Source: Owenia fusiformis (lineage: Eukaryota > Annelida > Polychaeta > Sabellida > Oweniidae). From it: a stretch of 64,000 bases of DNA. The notes under the pieces are model-generated. The model was not told the DNA's origin. It did no database searches and saw nothing but the letters and a program-made list of their open reading frames with translations. Positions 12,252-27,400 of this stretch are shown here, piece after piece. Numbering within the stretch: the stretch's first letter is position 1; each line of letters opens with the position of its first letter. Where the stretch lies: positions 31,175,915 through 31,239,914 of the forward strand of contig CAIIXF020000001.1 in assembly GCA_903813345.2 (NCBI GenBank). The letters run 5' to 3'. A program made the position numbers and the translations under genes.

Positions 12252-12451
12252 CTTATTAGTAGACTCTAATTAGAGAAATGAACATAATATTTTTGACATT
12301 TCTTCAACCCGGAAGTACAGGAAGTAAACGTCAAAATTGCGCATGCGCAGACTAACAGTAGCCATATTTCGAAAAATATAGGTGTAAAATTTTCCTTATA
12401 AAAAAGTCGAAATATTAACGAATCAGTTGGTTATAGTACATAATATTAGGC
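12252..12451. promoter_or_regulatory. Bidirectional RNF170-HOOK promoter
   Basis: Only 200 bases separate the divergent start codons. Within them: an ETS/GABP site ACCCGGAAGT (12307-12316), a second AGGAAGT (12319-12325), a palindromic NRF1 site TGCGCATGCGCA (12338-12349) and a YY1-like GCCATATTT (about 12361). There is no obvious TATA box. ETS plus NRF1 plus YY1 is the usual content of animal housekeeping bidirectional promoters. The sites are visible; the promoter function is inferred. Confidence 0.75.
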
Positions 12452-15400
12452 ATGGATAGAGATCATCTATGTCAGAGTCTCTTGACATGGGTAAGTATCC
12501 ATATTTTCACACTGTTTTCGCCTAAGATCGTCTTTGATTTGTACCTATTCTAAACTTGGATAATTTGCCATTTGGGAAATGGTCCTATCACACGGGTACT
12601 CTTGAAAACTACTGACGATTTCAAACATAGATCCCGGCCAGATTCTTTTGTAGTAGGATCAGTAGCTCAAAAATAATTCCTCAAGATGAGACACCTCTGA
12701 AAATTTCAAATTTTAAAATTACGATTGTGCAGCCATTTCTGAAAAATATGAGACAAATCATACCTCATTAGAAGGGTCTTGTTATTCTTTAACTTTTTTT
12801 ATCACCAATGACCGTTATTCAAGCAATAATGCGTTGATAAGAGGCCAAAACAGTGATATTTTATCGCCGGACTCTTGTCTGTCCAAATCTGAATGGTGCT
12901 CCCGTGGTTCCAGAAATGTGACGTCATCAGTACAATGATATTTGGACACACAAGAGTCCGGATCTCGTGGAAAATATTCGCCGTATTAAAAGTTAAATAA
13001 CTGCATCCATAAGTTATTTACTCGAACCTAACAAGTAGAAATAGAAAGATGAAGATCTCAGCTATAAAATGAGTGCAAAATCTGTCATGGGGAAGCAGGT
13101 ACCATTTTGTATAAAGAACATTTTTGAAAGGTGGTCATATTTTTTTGAAATTTTCCAATTTAGTGTCGTATCTTGTGAATTATTCTTTGAGCCTATGAGA
13201 TCCTACTACAAAACGATCTGGCCAATATCTGTGATTTCAAATATGATAACTCGACATACTTTGAGAATATGGGACGAAAAATCAACCTTTCTTCTAAAAT
13301 TTAAGTAGTGTTTGATATTTCTCAATCTCCGAAGCTAACACTTAAGACCCCTTAGACTCGCATGTGCGGTGGTCCTAAATTTTCTTTAGATATAAGACAC
13401 AAAAATTCAAACAGAACTTTCAAATAAATGTCAGAAGTTGCTGTATTTAATTAATTGAACAGTCAACATATGCTATGTCCTCTGGAGATAACGTTTGACC
13501 AAAAACAGGATTTGCATGCAAATTTCTCATGTATGAAGTAAAAAATGGTAGGAAGTAACTACTCAAGAAGTTATCACCAGGTTAAAACATAATGTGCTAC
13601 ATTCAGTCACTGTCAATCCATTTAGGTTTTTGTAAAACATTTAAATGATAATACTAAGGTTTTTCTTTAATTCCTGCTTCTGCTATGGTTCGTAATTTTC
13701 TCTTTTCTACTTTACTTTCAGATGCATACATTCAGTGTGGAGACAACATTTAAGACAGCTGAGGATGTCATAGATGGCGTTGTCATGTCAGAAATACTCA
13801 ATCAAATGTGAGTTAGCATTAGCAAATTGATATCATTTACAACTAATGAAAACCACAATGGGCCAGAATAATGTGCAATGGAACAAACCCTCTTCAGATT
13901 AGAGAAAGAGAAACATACATAACATCCTGACATGCATATGATACATCGTGATAGTCTTAATTAGCATGAAGTCCAATGCAAACCAAATCTCTTGATCTGA
14001 AATCTCTATTTCTGTATCAGTTTTTCTAAAATCTGAAATCTTAATTAACAATTCAAGGAAATGTATGTTTAAATTATTTAAAATAATCAGATCCACAGAA
14101 AACATTGCCATGGAACCGAAGTTATGACATCAGGCTAAACCTGTGATAAGAATTATGATGTGTTCCAGAACATTGGCTATGGATAACATCACATATGTAA
14201 AGATTTTGAGTTACAAAGTCCAATTTTATAATGATATGATATAAGGAATTTCTAAACTACACATACATATTTGTAAAGGGCCACGGTGTATGGGATACAT
14301 TGAAGAATGGCTAAATCTGCCCATATTGTAGATGTGGGTTAAGTCTTTGAAATAACTTTTGTCTGTCATGAAAGATGGCATAGCTGTTATGCTAAATATT
14401 TGATTCCATTGTTTTTTTTACATGTGTTCAGTTTTTGTTTTTATGTTTTAGTGCCCCTGAATTCTTCAATGAAGCATGGATGGCAAAAGTGAAGAAAGAA
14501 TCTGGAGGTAATTGGCGATTAAAAGTAAGTCAATATACATAATTTTAAACCATTACAAAATATTACTTTATAAAAATATTTTTATAAAGATGTAATTTTA
14601 TTATTGACCCATAATTATCCGTTCATGGTAGGGACTTAAAAAAATTAAAAATTAAAGACTTATAAAGAACATTTTTCACTGTAGTTGTAATAGTAATACA
14701 TGTAATACAGTTAGTTTATAATTTAAATTACCCATTTGAACCCTTCCAGTAAATTCATAACAAATGTAACCACTCGTATTCTTTGATTTCCAGGTCAGCA
14801 ATCTAAAAAAGATCTTAAAGGGCATCTTAGAATATTATCAAGAGGTAATGCTATGGGTCATTTGTATGTACACTGTACATGTAGTATATCTGCATCTAAA
14901 TCTACAGGCATATATTAAAGTGTTGCAAGTCATTTCATGATTAGAGATTGTATCATTAACCAAGTAAAAAAAAAAATTGCCAAATAGGTGTAATCTTTTT
15001 AAGTAACATTTATTACAAACTGAGAACATTTTGAGTTAGCCTGATGAAGCTAAATGCAGAAACGTGTACTGTACATCACTATATTAGCATTTTATGTGCA
15101 TTAATGTTTATTGCATGCTCTCATATGATAAAACATCGTTGCAGTATGGTGATATTTTTGTGGTTTTCTTGCAGGTCCTAGGTCAACAAATAAGTGATTT
15201 CCACATGCCAGATGTAAATGCAATAGGTATGTTCATGTCATTGATTCTAATCTATAATACATCTTATATAATCTCAATTTCCTTTTTATCCCACCAGATG
15301 AAGTTTGGCCCAAATCGAAATATAGCTGACAGATTTCTATAGGCTCTTAATGCCTAAGGCAATTTATAGTAATTATTAGGGCATCTTCTCAAGAATGTCA

Positions 15401-18400
15401 TCTTCATCAGATCACTCATCAGATTTGTTGAAGATTTTATGTGTTGATGCCCTTTCAACATAGGACTCTGTTCAAGAATGAATGTGTCAATTCAGCAAAT
15501 AATTATCACAAATGCATTTCTTGACATGAAAAAGAACTTGCTTGGATTGACTAAGTATATTGATTAAAAAATCATAAAATATTTTCATATAGGATTGATA
15601 ATTGACTCCTTGTTGTGTTATATGTTCAGGTGAGAAATGTGACCACAGTGAGCTGGGAAGACTCATCCAGTTGATCCTGGGTTGTGCAGTGAACTGTGAT
15701 GATAAACAGGATTACATTCAGAGGATCATGTCCATGGAGGAAGAGGTCCAGCATGTAGTCATGAATGCAATTCAAGAGGTAAATGTATGGGTTAAAGTGC
15801 CACTTTAATACTGCTCAAAATTTAAACACCATTAAGTTTCAGATTTCATTGAAATTATGCCAGTTATTTTGTGTAATGATTTCGCTATAGTTAAGAACAT
15901 GAGTTTATCATTCCTCTGATACTTAGCACAGTGAGGTAGATAAAAATGTTGTCATCACATTTTAGGCTAACAATTCAAAAATTGATTTCATATTTTTCCT
16001 AAAAATGCTCTTTTGTTTCAAAATCTAGACCTGATCATTAGTGTGAAGGATGTTGGGTAAATATTTTTGGTCTTTAGTCGTATAAAAATCTTGTGATCAT
16101 GTTTCCAGAAAAACAGTTCAAAGCATTCATTTAAAAATTTCAGAGATGTTTCTTTGGGTGAATACAATGTATTTAGACTTGACCATTCTAAGACACTCTG
16201 TGTGTTTTGCTATTTGGTATGTGCACACATAGTATTGATAATTCTGTATCCCGTTTATTCTCTTATGTAATAAAATGCCTTTTTTAGTTGATGTCCAAGG
16301 AAAGTCCAGCAGGTTTTGGTGAAGGATCTTCAGAAATAGGGGACCAGCTTAAGAGAACCATAGCTGAGTTGAACAGTGTCATATCACAGAAAGAAGAAAC
16401 TGAACAGAGGTGTCATGAGTTAGATCTACAGGTAATACATTTGGCTCATTGCACTCACTATTTTAACTATATGTGTATTGTGTTCTGTATTGCCAGCCTA
16501 GTATATGCCCATGAACAAAGGGTACATATTTGACAAAGTCCCTGCACTCTTTGTATTTGGATTTCTTTTAATAACAACAAATCAATGTTTGTCACAGATT
16601 CAACATAAGATGTCTCAATCTGTGAAATTATTTTATACAGCAAACCATTTTTCTTTGGATGATTCTATTGTTATCCTTATTCTTACTCAAGTTCAACTGC
16701 AGTAAACCATGTATTCCTTATATGTGTATAACCCATCATTTCATATCATAGATGTCAGCAGCAGCAGCAGTGAATTCATATAGAATTCCATCTCTTGCAG
16801 GTTTCTGCTTTGGTTGAAGAAAAAACAATGTTGTTTGATGAAAATGAAAGATTACGAGATAGTCAACAAAATCAAAATGACAGTTTAGATGACCCAAGGT
16901 AAGCTCCTGATTAACTATTACAGGATGTTCATCAGGATCTGCTTTCTGTGTAATGCACAGTACTACTGTACTGTATAACACTGTGCTTAATAGATACAAA
17001 AGTGCCAATGCTTTTCACACAGAAGCTCTTAACTATAGCTTAAGAAATAAAACATTGATTTAGAGAGCAACATGTTTTATTTGTTTGTTATTGTAACTGT
17101 TTAATAATGAAACTTGCCAGGATTATTACTGTGTTTGTGGTGGACACTGTGACCAAGTCTCATGGAAAAATATTGATGTAGCTTAAGAATATATTTAATT
17201 CAACACTGGGTTCGCCAAAATAGACTAAGAAAGGTACCCTAAGAAATAGTAATTCATTCGCAAAGAAGATCTTGCATGACATTGAAGGCCATGGTTAAAG
17301 GTTTTTAGCTTCAAAGGGTATTAAAAATGTAGAAATATTTTGTTTTTGTACTTAAAGAGCATTCTTCTCTCTTTAGGGATCACAAAATCATAGTTGTGAT
17401 GTCAAAACAAGTATTTCTGTCTTTTTACAGTACACCTGCTGGCCGGAGGTACCATCAGTTACAAATACAGGTTGAAAATCAGCAAGAAGAACTCTTCAGA
17501 ATGGAAGCTGGTAAGTAGTATGATGAACACAATTCTAATAGATCAGTAAAATGTTTTTGTTACACCCCAGTGGAATATTGTCATGTTCACTTTGGTCAAA
17601 ATAGCTAAAAATAAATTATATATAGCATCATTTTAAATGATTAAAGCCGACCCCCCAAGATGTACAGAAATCATCTTATTGTATTACCCAACAATAGTAA
17701 TGGTTTTAGTTGAGTGAGAAAACAAATAATGAATTGAATTGAAAAGTTGATTGATAATAATACAATAATATTTCCCATCTAATACTGGCATGTGTTTTTA
17801 CAGCGAGGGATGATTATAGAATAAAAGTGGAATTACAAGAAAAAGAAATCTTAGATTTACAACAAAAGGTGAGATTTCTTTCTTAAAAGTCTTCACATTA
17901 TGGCAGCAGAGTAGAGTTTACGATCTTATTTATACATATCTATTTTTAATTTAGAACAAAGTTAACTGATCAACTTAAATAATTATATCATGAGAATGAC
18001 ATTACCTGTTTATCTAATATAATAGGATCACTTGTAATATTTATAGGATATCCTATGATTTTGAAGAATATCATTTTTATTTACGAGTTGATATTAATAT
18101 CTACATGAGAGAGCAAAGAGAATGAGTGCATATATCAATATCACTGAGTAGATTGAAATAATTTTCTGAAAAAAAATCATAGGATGTTCTTATCTTCATT
18201 TAGTTCACTAATTGTATAACATCATTGAAAAATAAATTTTACAAAAATCTACAAGTGGAGTATATCATCACAATATCCTCCATATATTCCTTTACCGGAG
18301 TATATTGTGGAAATATTTCCAGCTTTTCATGTTGCTATACATTTAGTACACTAAGTGTTGGATCCAATAAATATGTATATTTATAGAATGATGAGTTGAA

Positions 18401-21400
18401 CTCATTAGCAGAGGAGGCTCGCGCTCTGAAGGATGAAGTTGATATCCTCCGCCACACGGCAGATAAAGTAGTATGTGAAACATTTTATATAGATATTAAT
18501 TTATTTGCCCAATTATTCATAATTTTACACACTGTGACATCACACTAGACATCACAAGTGCAGTGGTCATATTTAAAAAAATTATTTTGTAAAACTGAAA
18601 AAATATCTGGCCACGGGAGTGGCTAAATTACATTAAGAGCTTAACTGTCAATGTAATATGAAATGAGTCCTAACAATAAGTAACACTTTATGTGTTCACT
18701 TTAGAGAGAGCTGTATAGATATGAAGGTTTTCTATCCTGTGTTTGCAGGCAAAGTATGAATCTACAATAGAAACATATAAAAAGCGGCTAGAAGAACTGA
18801 GTGACCTAAGGGGCCAAATAAAGATAATGGAAGAGAAGAATACAAACTACATGCAAAAACAGCTGGAGCTAGAAGAGGTAATTCAAGCTAACATCAAGGA
18901 TTTTTGAGTGTTATTTCATGAAATTTAATTAATAGAACTTCATACAATATAAGACAGTATTATACTCAGGGAATTATTATATGATTTAACTATGTTCACC
19001 CATCATTTTCTGCTCTGTGTACTTACCTTAGGAGCTAAGGAAGGGTGGTAATGTGAAGAGTTCTCTTGATCTCTACAAGCGCCAGGTGCAAGAGCTACAA
19101 ATGAAGGCTGGCGATGAGACAAAGAGGGCTGACAAAGCAGTTTTTGAAGCAAAAAGATTACAAGAAAAACTACAGTCCTTGCAAAGAGATAAAGAGGTAT
19201 TACAGTCAGACTGCAATCTATCTTCAAATAGAGTTAGCTTTGAATATTATCATGATTTCAATTTCTCAATTAGGCATCACTATGATCAGTAATATTAGAT
19301 AGTTAGGTGTTACTCTGATCTAACCATTCAATGAATATGACCAGTATGAAATTGTTATCCATCTTTTACCTTTACTTGTATATTCAAATAAGATACAATA
19401 TTTCCTATTTGTGCACACTGAGCCATAAGACATATGCTATGACATCTTTGATCAATTTGGAGATTTTGTGTCCATGATGAACTTATTTCTATTTTCTATT
19501 TTTGACCTACATTTTCAATTTGACCTATTTTATAAAATGACAACCAGTTATATGACAAAAAATGATGAAGTCAAAAGAAGTACCCAGAAATATATTCATA
19601 TTCATGCATACCAAATAGTTGGTAACTTGGGAATGAAGGAATTACTATTAGGAACCACCACCATGTGAACCCATTTTAGATTGTCATATTAGGAGAATGT
19701 AATTTAATGTAAATGAGGGTAACAATCTTCTCATGTATTACAGAGGCTAGCAGCTGAGCGTGATTCTTTAAAGGAAACCAATGAAGAGCTGACTCTCAAT
19801 CAGCTAAATCAAGGTATTGTCATATTTCTGATTTCAATATTCTAATGTCAGGGATTTGTAATTTAAGGCCCAGGTTAATCAAGTTAATCATATGGATTTT
19901 TCATTCTTCTCACCCTAACTATGTATAAAGTAGATGGAAATAATAATGTCTGTTATAACATTTGAATGAAGAGAGAAACGGTAGGGTTCCAGCCTTGAAT
20001 ATAAATGTTGAATAGATTCAGAGATATAAGAGTATCGCATTACTAGCAGTTTTATTCTAGCTCAAATGAATGTGTTAGATTTAACCACATGTCTTTTTGT
20101 AGTCAATATCGCTTTATTATACTGTATCTCTATAGTGGTTTTGAGCTATTATTAGTGTGAATGGTGGTTGGTAGTGAATTCAACCTTTTCTAGCTACAAT
20201 GCTTACATGCTAATAGTGATTTTGTATTTGCAATATCATGCTGGTATTATTGCAACTTATTTCTAACATTTTTGCTTTTCTTAATTTGTTATACATGTAT
20301 TTCATTTGCAATATCTGCTTTTTATTTTTTGTTATTTGGCCAGCTTTGTGTCTTTATTATTTGATTATTAGAATGTTTTGGAGATCACTCCCATTTTTGA
20401 AGTCATTGTAAATTGAAAATTGAGATTGCCGTTTATCTGAAAATGCTTCAAAGTTGTCTATTTGTAAGATTTTAGAATAATATTGCGTGGTAGTTGATTC
20501 GAAACTTCATGAATAACAACAGGGAATATAAATGATTTTGAAAAAATTCCTCCTCACAAAAATCCTATTCATCTGGTTGTCCACATATTTTATATACACC
20601 ATTTTGAATTTAGTTTTTCTTAAGTTATCAAGATGTAAATATTTACATGGGGTTTGTCATCAATGAAACTTCACTAAAATAAACATATTATGTTACGTTA
20701 ATTATTTCTTACATACTTGTAGATGTGATTATTCATAATCCTTATAGTTAATAACTTAATAATTCAATATCATGGTATAAACTGTTATTTTTTTGGTCAG
20801 GAATGGGATTTGGGTTTTACACCTTGGTCAGTATTTTTCTCTCAGGTATTATCATATTGGCTCTCTGTATAAAACCCATATTCAGTCCTTCCTGTGAATA
20901 ATCTATATAGAAAGAACACATTAGAATCTTCTGAGCGCTTAATTAGGCAATCAGTTTTATTGATTTATTGTAATCCAAATTAACTATTTGGCTATCTTCA
21001 TAACACACCAAAAACAGCCTGGAATGGAAATGTCATTATAAAAACTAGTAAGAGTATTTATATATGGGTTCAAGAACTTCTATTAAAATATGGTACGATT
21101 ACATGTTTATCATCCTGTTCAAGCTTTATATATTAATAATTGCAATTTGAAGACATTTATGTTTTCTCTGGCATGCTGAGTTGATGTTGTAATTGTAGGG
21201 CAGTGTGGTAATTGTAGGGGTGACAGGTCATCTCAACCCCAAGTCATCTCAACCCAGTCCAACTCAACCCCAAGTCAAGTCAACCCCAGTAAAACTCAAC
21301 CCCAAGTCAACTCAACCCTGTAAAACTCAACCCCAGTAAAACTCAACCCTATTCATTTGTGCAATGTCGAATTTAATTTTTTATGATGAATAATTTAAGT

Positions 21401-24400
21401 AATTCATTTCTGAAAATCTAGCATTTTGCATGATACTTTGAATAGAAAGTTGTAAAAGTATTCCAAAAAACGATTAAGCTCAAGGATAATTCATCAAGTT
21501 GTCACAGGAGGGGTGCGCACACACTCTCCCCCAATTTTGAAGGAAGTTGCATCATTTTTTGTCAAAACATATCTTTTTTGGCTCGCTTATGCCACGATCT
21601 GCACCCCCTGACTGAAAGCTGGCTATGCCCCTGGAAAGCAATGGTCATGTTCCAGTTTTCCAAATAATCACGAGTGTCAACCTCATAGGGATTACAACAA
21701 AACAAACGTATTAGCAAGATTAATAAAATGACCCATATTTTAATCCTATTAGTAGCATGCTGAGATTTTGGAGATAAACTCATTATTAACTATAATCGAA
21801 AAAGGCAGTGGTCTAAGAATGAAAACCACAAACTGAATAATCAGAATTATTTTTATGAAATAAACTTTCTTATAAGTTTATCAATATATGGAAATATAGG
21901 GTTGAGTTTTACTGGGGTTGAGTTTTACAGGGTTGATATGACTTGGGGTTGAACTTTACTGGGGTCGACTTGACTTGGGGTTGAGTTGACTTGGGGTTGA
22001 GTTTTACTGGGTTGAGTTGACTTGGGGTTGAGATGACCAGGAAGCATTGTAGGTCTATGTTAAAATACTGTTGCTTGAAGATGTATGAAGCATTTGTTCT
22101 TGCATGGTTCCAGGGCTCTCTGTAGGATTGTCAGGTGCTACTTTTGTGGGTGTTGTAGCCATGTGAAACATTTTAATATTGGCATTGTAAATTAAATGCT
22201 GAGATGGTAGTGATGCTTTAAATTATGTGCAGCAGTACCAAGCCACCAAAAAAGTCCTAAAGAGAGTCTTGAGAATATTCCTCTTATTTTACACTTTAGT
22301 GCTTTGTAGTAGTAGCTTTAATAACACTAGATGTCTGTGCTTTGTTGTGATTTGCAGAGAACTTACTTCCTAGTCATTCATTGTCAGGTGAACTAGCAGC
22401 CAGTCCACTTGGAGAGTCAGCAGGGTCGTTAGAGTTGATGAATGTTCCACCAGAGATAAGGTATGTCATTGCCATAACAAGTTATGTCATTGCCATAGCA
22501 AGGTATATCATTACCATAGTAAGGTATATCATTGTCGTAGCAAGGTATATCATTACCATAGTAAGGTATATCATTGTCGTAGCAAGGTATATCATTACCA
22601 TAGTAATGTATATCATTGTCGTAGCAAGGTATATCATTGACATAGTAAGGTATATCATTGTCATAACAAGGTATATCATTGACATAATAAGGTATTTCAT
22701 TGTCGTAGCAAGGTATATCATTACCATCGTAAGGTATATCATTGTCGTAGTGAGGTATATCATTGCCATAACAAGATATGTCATTGCCATAGCAAGGTAT
22801 ATCATTAACCGTAGTAAGTATATCATTGTTGTACCAAGGTATATCATTACCATAGTAAGGTATTTCATTGCCGTAACAAGGTGAATATCATTACCATAGT
22901 AAGGTATTTCATTGTCATAGCAAGGTATATCATTACCATAATAAGGTATATCATTGTCGTAGCAAGGTATATCATTATCATAGTAAGGTATTTCATTGCC
23001 GTAACAAGGTGTATCATTACCATAGTAAGGTATATCATTGCCCTAGTAAGGTATATCATTACCATAATAAGGTATTTCATTGCCGTAACAAGGTGTATCA
23101 TTACCATAGTAAGGTATATCATTGCCCTAGTAAGGTATATAATTGCCATAGCAAGGTATATCATTGCCTTAGAAAGGAATTGAATCTCATTTTAAAAAAA
23201 CTTTTAACTCCCAATATAGTCAAATTAACCTTTATTTAAACAAAATTGCTCAAATGTTTTTGATTAATCCTTGTATTTATGATGTCCCAATTGAATGAGC
23301 TCTGTCATTGTTACATGACTAAGGAATGCATCTTTTCAGATTTTCCAAATTTTGATATTAAATGCCATAAAGCTTTGTCAATTGATCTAAAAATATCTAT
23401 TGAGAATGTTGTCACATTCCTTCAAAATCAAGAATCTCAGGAATGCAAATTTCTTGAAATGTGAACACCTCCTAATCTGAATATATTTAGCTGATTGCAA
23501 TGGTGTTTGGATTCTTACTTTTTACTGTGCATAATTTTAGAGAGAAAATTATACGGCTGACACATGAAAACAAAATGCTGAAATTATCTCGAGAGGGAAG
23601 TGATGATGAAAATGTTCAAATGTTGAGGAACATGTTAGATGACACAGAGACGAGAAAGCAAGAGCTTGAAACGGAAAATAGGTAAGTTATTTAACCCACT
23701 TACATCATCATTGTTGTTGTTATATGTATGGACACTGTACCTTCATCTAATTTTGGGATATAAACAAGTTTATTTTCAAATTTTTGCCTGATAAGCTGAT
23801 CATCGCTTCATAAATCTTGTCATCACAATTATACAGGAAACCCGGTTACCTATTCAACAATTTTTACAGGTGCAAGAACAGACCAGTAATAAGATCTGAT
23901 TATGTTTTGGACATGTTGGATAAATGGTAAAAAAGTGTGATTCTTATTATCACTGTGTCTTGTTTCAAATTACTCCCCCATGCCCCTTACCACCCGTTTT
24001 ATTCAACACATTTGAATGTTTTATGATTTATTTATGTACTTCAACATTCCAGGATCTGCAACCAGCGTATATTGGAATTAGAAGCCACTGTTGAAGATAT
24101 ACAAGAGAGCCAGACAAGTCAAAGTGATGACTCTGCTGATCTCAGGAAAAAACTTAATGAACATATCCAGAAAAATAGAGACTTAGATACTGATTTACAA
24201 CGAAAAAAGTCTCATATAGAAGAACTAGAACCTAGAATCAGCTCATATAATGATAAAATAAACACTTTGCAAGATGCACTCAGTAAAAAGGAAGATGAGA
24301 TGAAAGCAATGGAGGAGAGGTATAAGAAATATCTAGAGAAAGCCAAAAGTGTTATCAAGGCTTTGGACTCTAAACAGAACCCAGGAAATGCACCTGAGAT

Positions 24401-27400
24401 CCAGGCATTAAAGAATCAACTAGCTGAAAAAGATAAACTCATAGAACATTTAGAGGTAGGATATTAGGGTGTTTCACTTTTCCACTTTTTTCTGATCAAG
24501 AAAGAGTTTTGCCCAGTTGGTCCCCTGGTAAAGGAAAGTAAACAAAAAATTTCAGTTGACATTTAGACCTCCCCATATTTTCTTACACTCGTTCACTACC
24601 AATTATTAATAAACTGTCTGAAATTGCAGAAAGTGTCATTTTCATCATGTTAGAGACCTATGTTCTATGTATGAAATTTTTTGTGCTTGCTTTTGTTTAC
24701 CTGGAGCTCAACTTGGCAAAACTCCATCTTGATCAGAAAAAAGTGGAAAAGTGAAACACCCTATAGGATCTATTTAATCAAGAACAGAGTAATTCAATAG
24801 TATGGTTAATGCCCAATTCCTTGAATAGAATTCAATTAATTTCTTCTTTTTCACAAAACATCATGACATGTTGAATATAGACTAAATTCTCATTGAGGAC
24901 TCTTGGAAAACTCTGGACTGCATTCTACTAGTACGTGAAGGTGTACTGTAACTCTGTCATTGCATGAACAGCATAAGAACTTATGTACTTTTATTTAATC
25001 ATTGCAGAAAGACCATGACAAAGCAAAGGCAGTAAGAGAACAAGAGGAAAAATTAGTTGTCACAGCATGGTATAATTTGGTAAGTAACTCCCCTTTTTAT
25101 CACCATCACCCATGCTATATATTCATCATGATGGTGGCATGATCGTAATTATGAGCATGATGGAAGTGGCATCCCACCTTTGGTCATTGTAATTCTTGGA
25201 AAACCACGTGTACGGTTCTCTTCAAATGTATACACCTGTTTTAGGGTACCATGTTGCAGAGCTGTAAATCTTTGTTCTGGCAGCCATTTTTGAAGTGTTT
25301 GGCTAAATCTCATCTTTACATTTTGAAAAATCACTTGTCAGCTTAACTTGAAATTTGGTAAAAAGCGGTAAAAAGGAAAGAAAAAAAGAGTTATTATTTT
25401 GAAATAGCCCATTCTACAATCCAAATGACTGTGTTGTGTAGAATAACAATAAATTAGTAATAATACATGTATTAAGAGAGTTGTATGACACATTGATCAG
25501 ATTTGCATTCAGCAGTAGTGTTCATCCTCACAGTCCATCCATCCATTTGTTTGTTTGGATGATAACTGAAATAACGGTTGACAGATTTGATTCAAATTTT
25601 ATAGGCTTATGCCTTATGGGTGTAAAGTACCTCTGCTCGAGAAGGAATTTAAATAAGGCCACTCAATTCAAAATGGCCACCATTTTTCATTAAAAAATGT
25701 AATCTTTTATAACTCAAATTGCAGTCGGCAGATTTGGTTCAGATTTTATATGCTGATGCCCAGGGACAAAGGCACTTTGCCTAAGACAAGGTTTTCAAGA
25801 TGGCCACTATTATTCGTAAAAAACTTAATCCTGATTTGGTTCAAATTTTATATGCTGATAAGGACAAAAAAACTTTGATCAACAAAAGATTTTTGAGATG
25901 GCCATTGAATTTCAAGATAGCCACCATTTTTCATGAAAAAATGTAATCTTTGATAACTCAAATACTTGTGGACAAATTTCATTCAAATTTTATATGCTGA
26001 TACTTTGAGAAATGATTTCCAAATGGCAGCTGAATTTTGGAATGGTTACCTTTTTCTTACAAAACATAATTTTATATGATGATGCCTAGGGACAAAGGAG
26101 CTCTGCTTGCAAAGAAATTTTCGAGATAACAGCCATTTTTGGAAAAAAAACGTTGATAACTCAAATCCCAGTGGACAGATTTGGTTCAAATTTGCTTATA
26201 CATAGGGACAAAAGAGCTCATTTCAAGAGGAAATTTTCAAAATGGCTGCTGTTTATCAAAACATGTTTTGTTTGTTTGGATTTGCTACTCTGTTGTTTTC
26301 TTGTTGGATTTTTGTCAGATTTGTAGAGGGTACTAAATTGAAGAGCTTATTTTTTTTTTGGGGGGGGGCATCTTGTTTTCTGGGAGCCATTTTAGAAGTT
26401 TTCAATGAAAATGTTTGTAAATAAACATCTGAATATGAACCAGAGTAATACAAATATCACTTGCTTTATGAATTATTCACTCCTGAGCACTTATCATAAA
26501 AATCGAACAATTGGTGGAGAATACCCCTACTTCACTAATCAAAATTTGAACTCAAATTCATGAGAAATGTTTCATGCTTATTTTAGTATGAAGTTGCATA
26601 TAAGGAAATACAGGTGAATATATTTTATGGGAAATCTTTCTAGACATTATAAGAGATTATGGAATCTCAAATCACCGATGTCTTGGAGTATTGAAAAAAG
26701 TTGACTTCTATTTTATTTTTTTTTCTGTGACCACTGTATATTTGATGAATGACATTTTTTCATATGCCTGATAAACTTGATAGTAACCAATGGTATTGAG
26801 ATGCTTGGACTACAGGCAGGCACGAGGCAGACTGACTTCATGTTTCACGTGGGTTTCAAAGCATGTGATTTTGTTTAGTTGACTAAGGCATTGTAAAATT
26901 CCTGATTAACTCTCTTTAAGGAAATTTATTTTTAAGGCTCAAAAGATGGGGACGGGAATTTGAAGGTCCATGGAGGCTCTTGGAGACGATTTAGAAACAC
27001 AAAATAACAAATAGAGTTTGAAGGTGTAATTTAATTAAGATAAATAATATATTTGCTTGACAAAATAAATGGAATGTGTATATTAAGGTCAAGGAAGGAG
27101 CTAAGTAATGGGTTAATGAAATGAAGAACTTGAAGGCTAAATGAAGGGGTTGAAGACTATGAAGACTAAATGAGGGGGTTGAAGACTATGAATGAAGGTG
27201 TTGAAGAATGAATGAGGAGGTTGAAGACTATGAAGACTGAATGAGGGGGTTGAAGACTATGAAGACTGAATGAGGGGGTCGAAGACTGAATGAGGGGGTT
27301 GAAGACTTTGAAGACTGAATGAGGCAAAACAAGACAAAATGGAATCTGTATATTAAATCGGATCAAATATGGTGAAAATCTTGATAATTCAAGCTAATAG

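Noticed and set aside
22381-22884. A 167-residue open frame that looks like a repetitive membrane protein
   Set aside because: It is HOOK exon 15 running into the 21-bp minisatellite. I treat it as a possible splice extension, not a separate gene.
22459-23175. CRISPR-like array
   Set aside because: Units are contiguous 21-mers without spacers, in an animal intron.
27166-27366. Repetitive 66-residue frames in both LTRs
   Set aside because: They are translations of the LTR minisatellite, without start context or conservation beyond the LTR itself.
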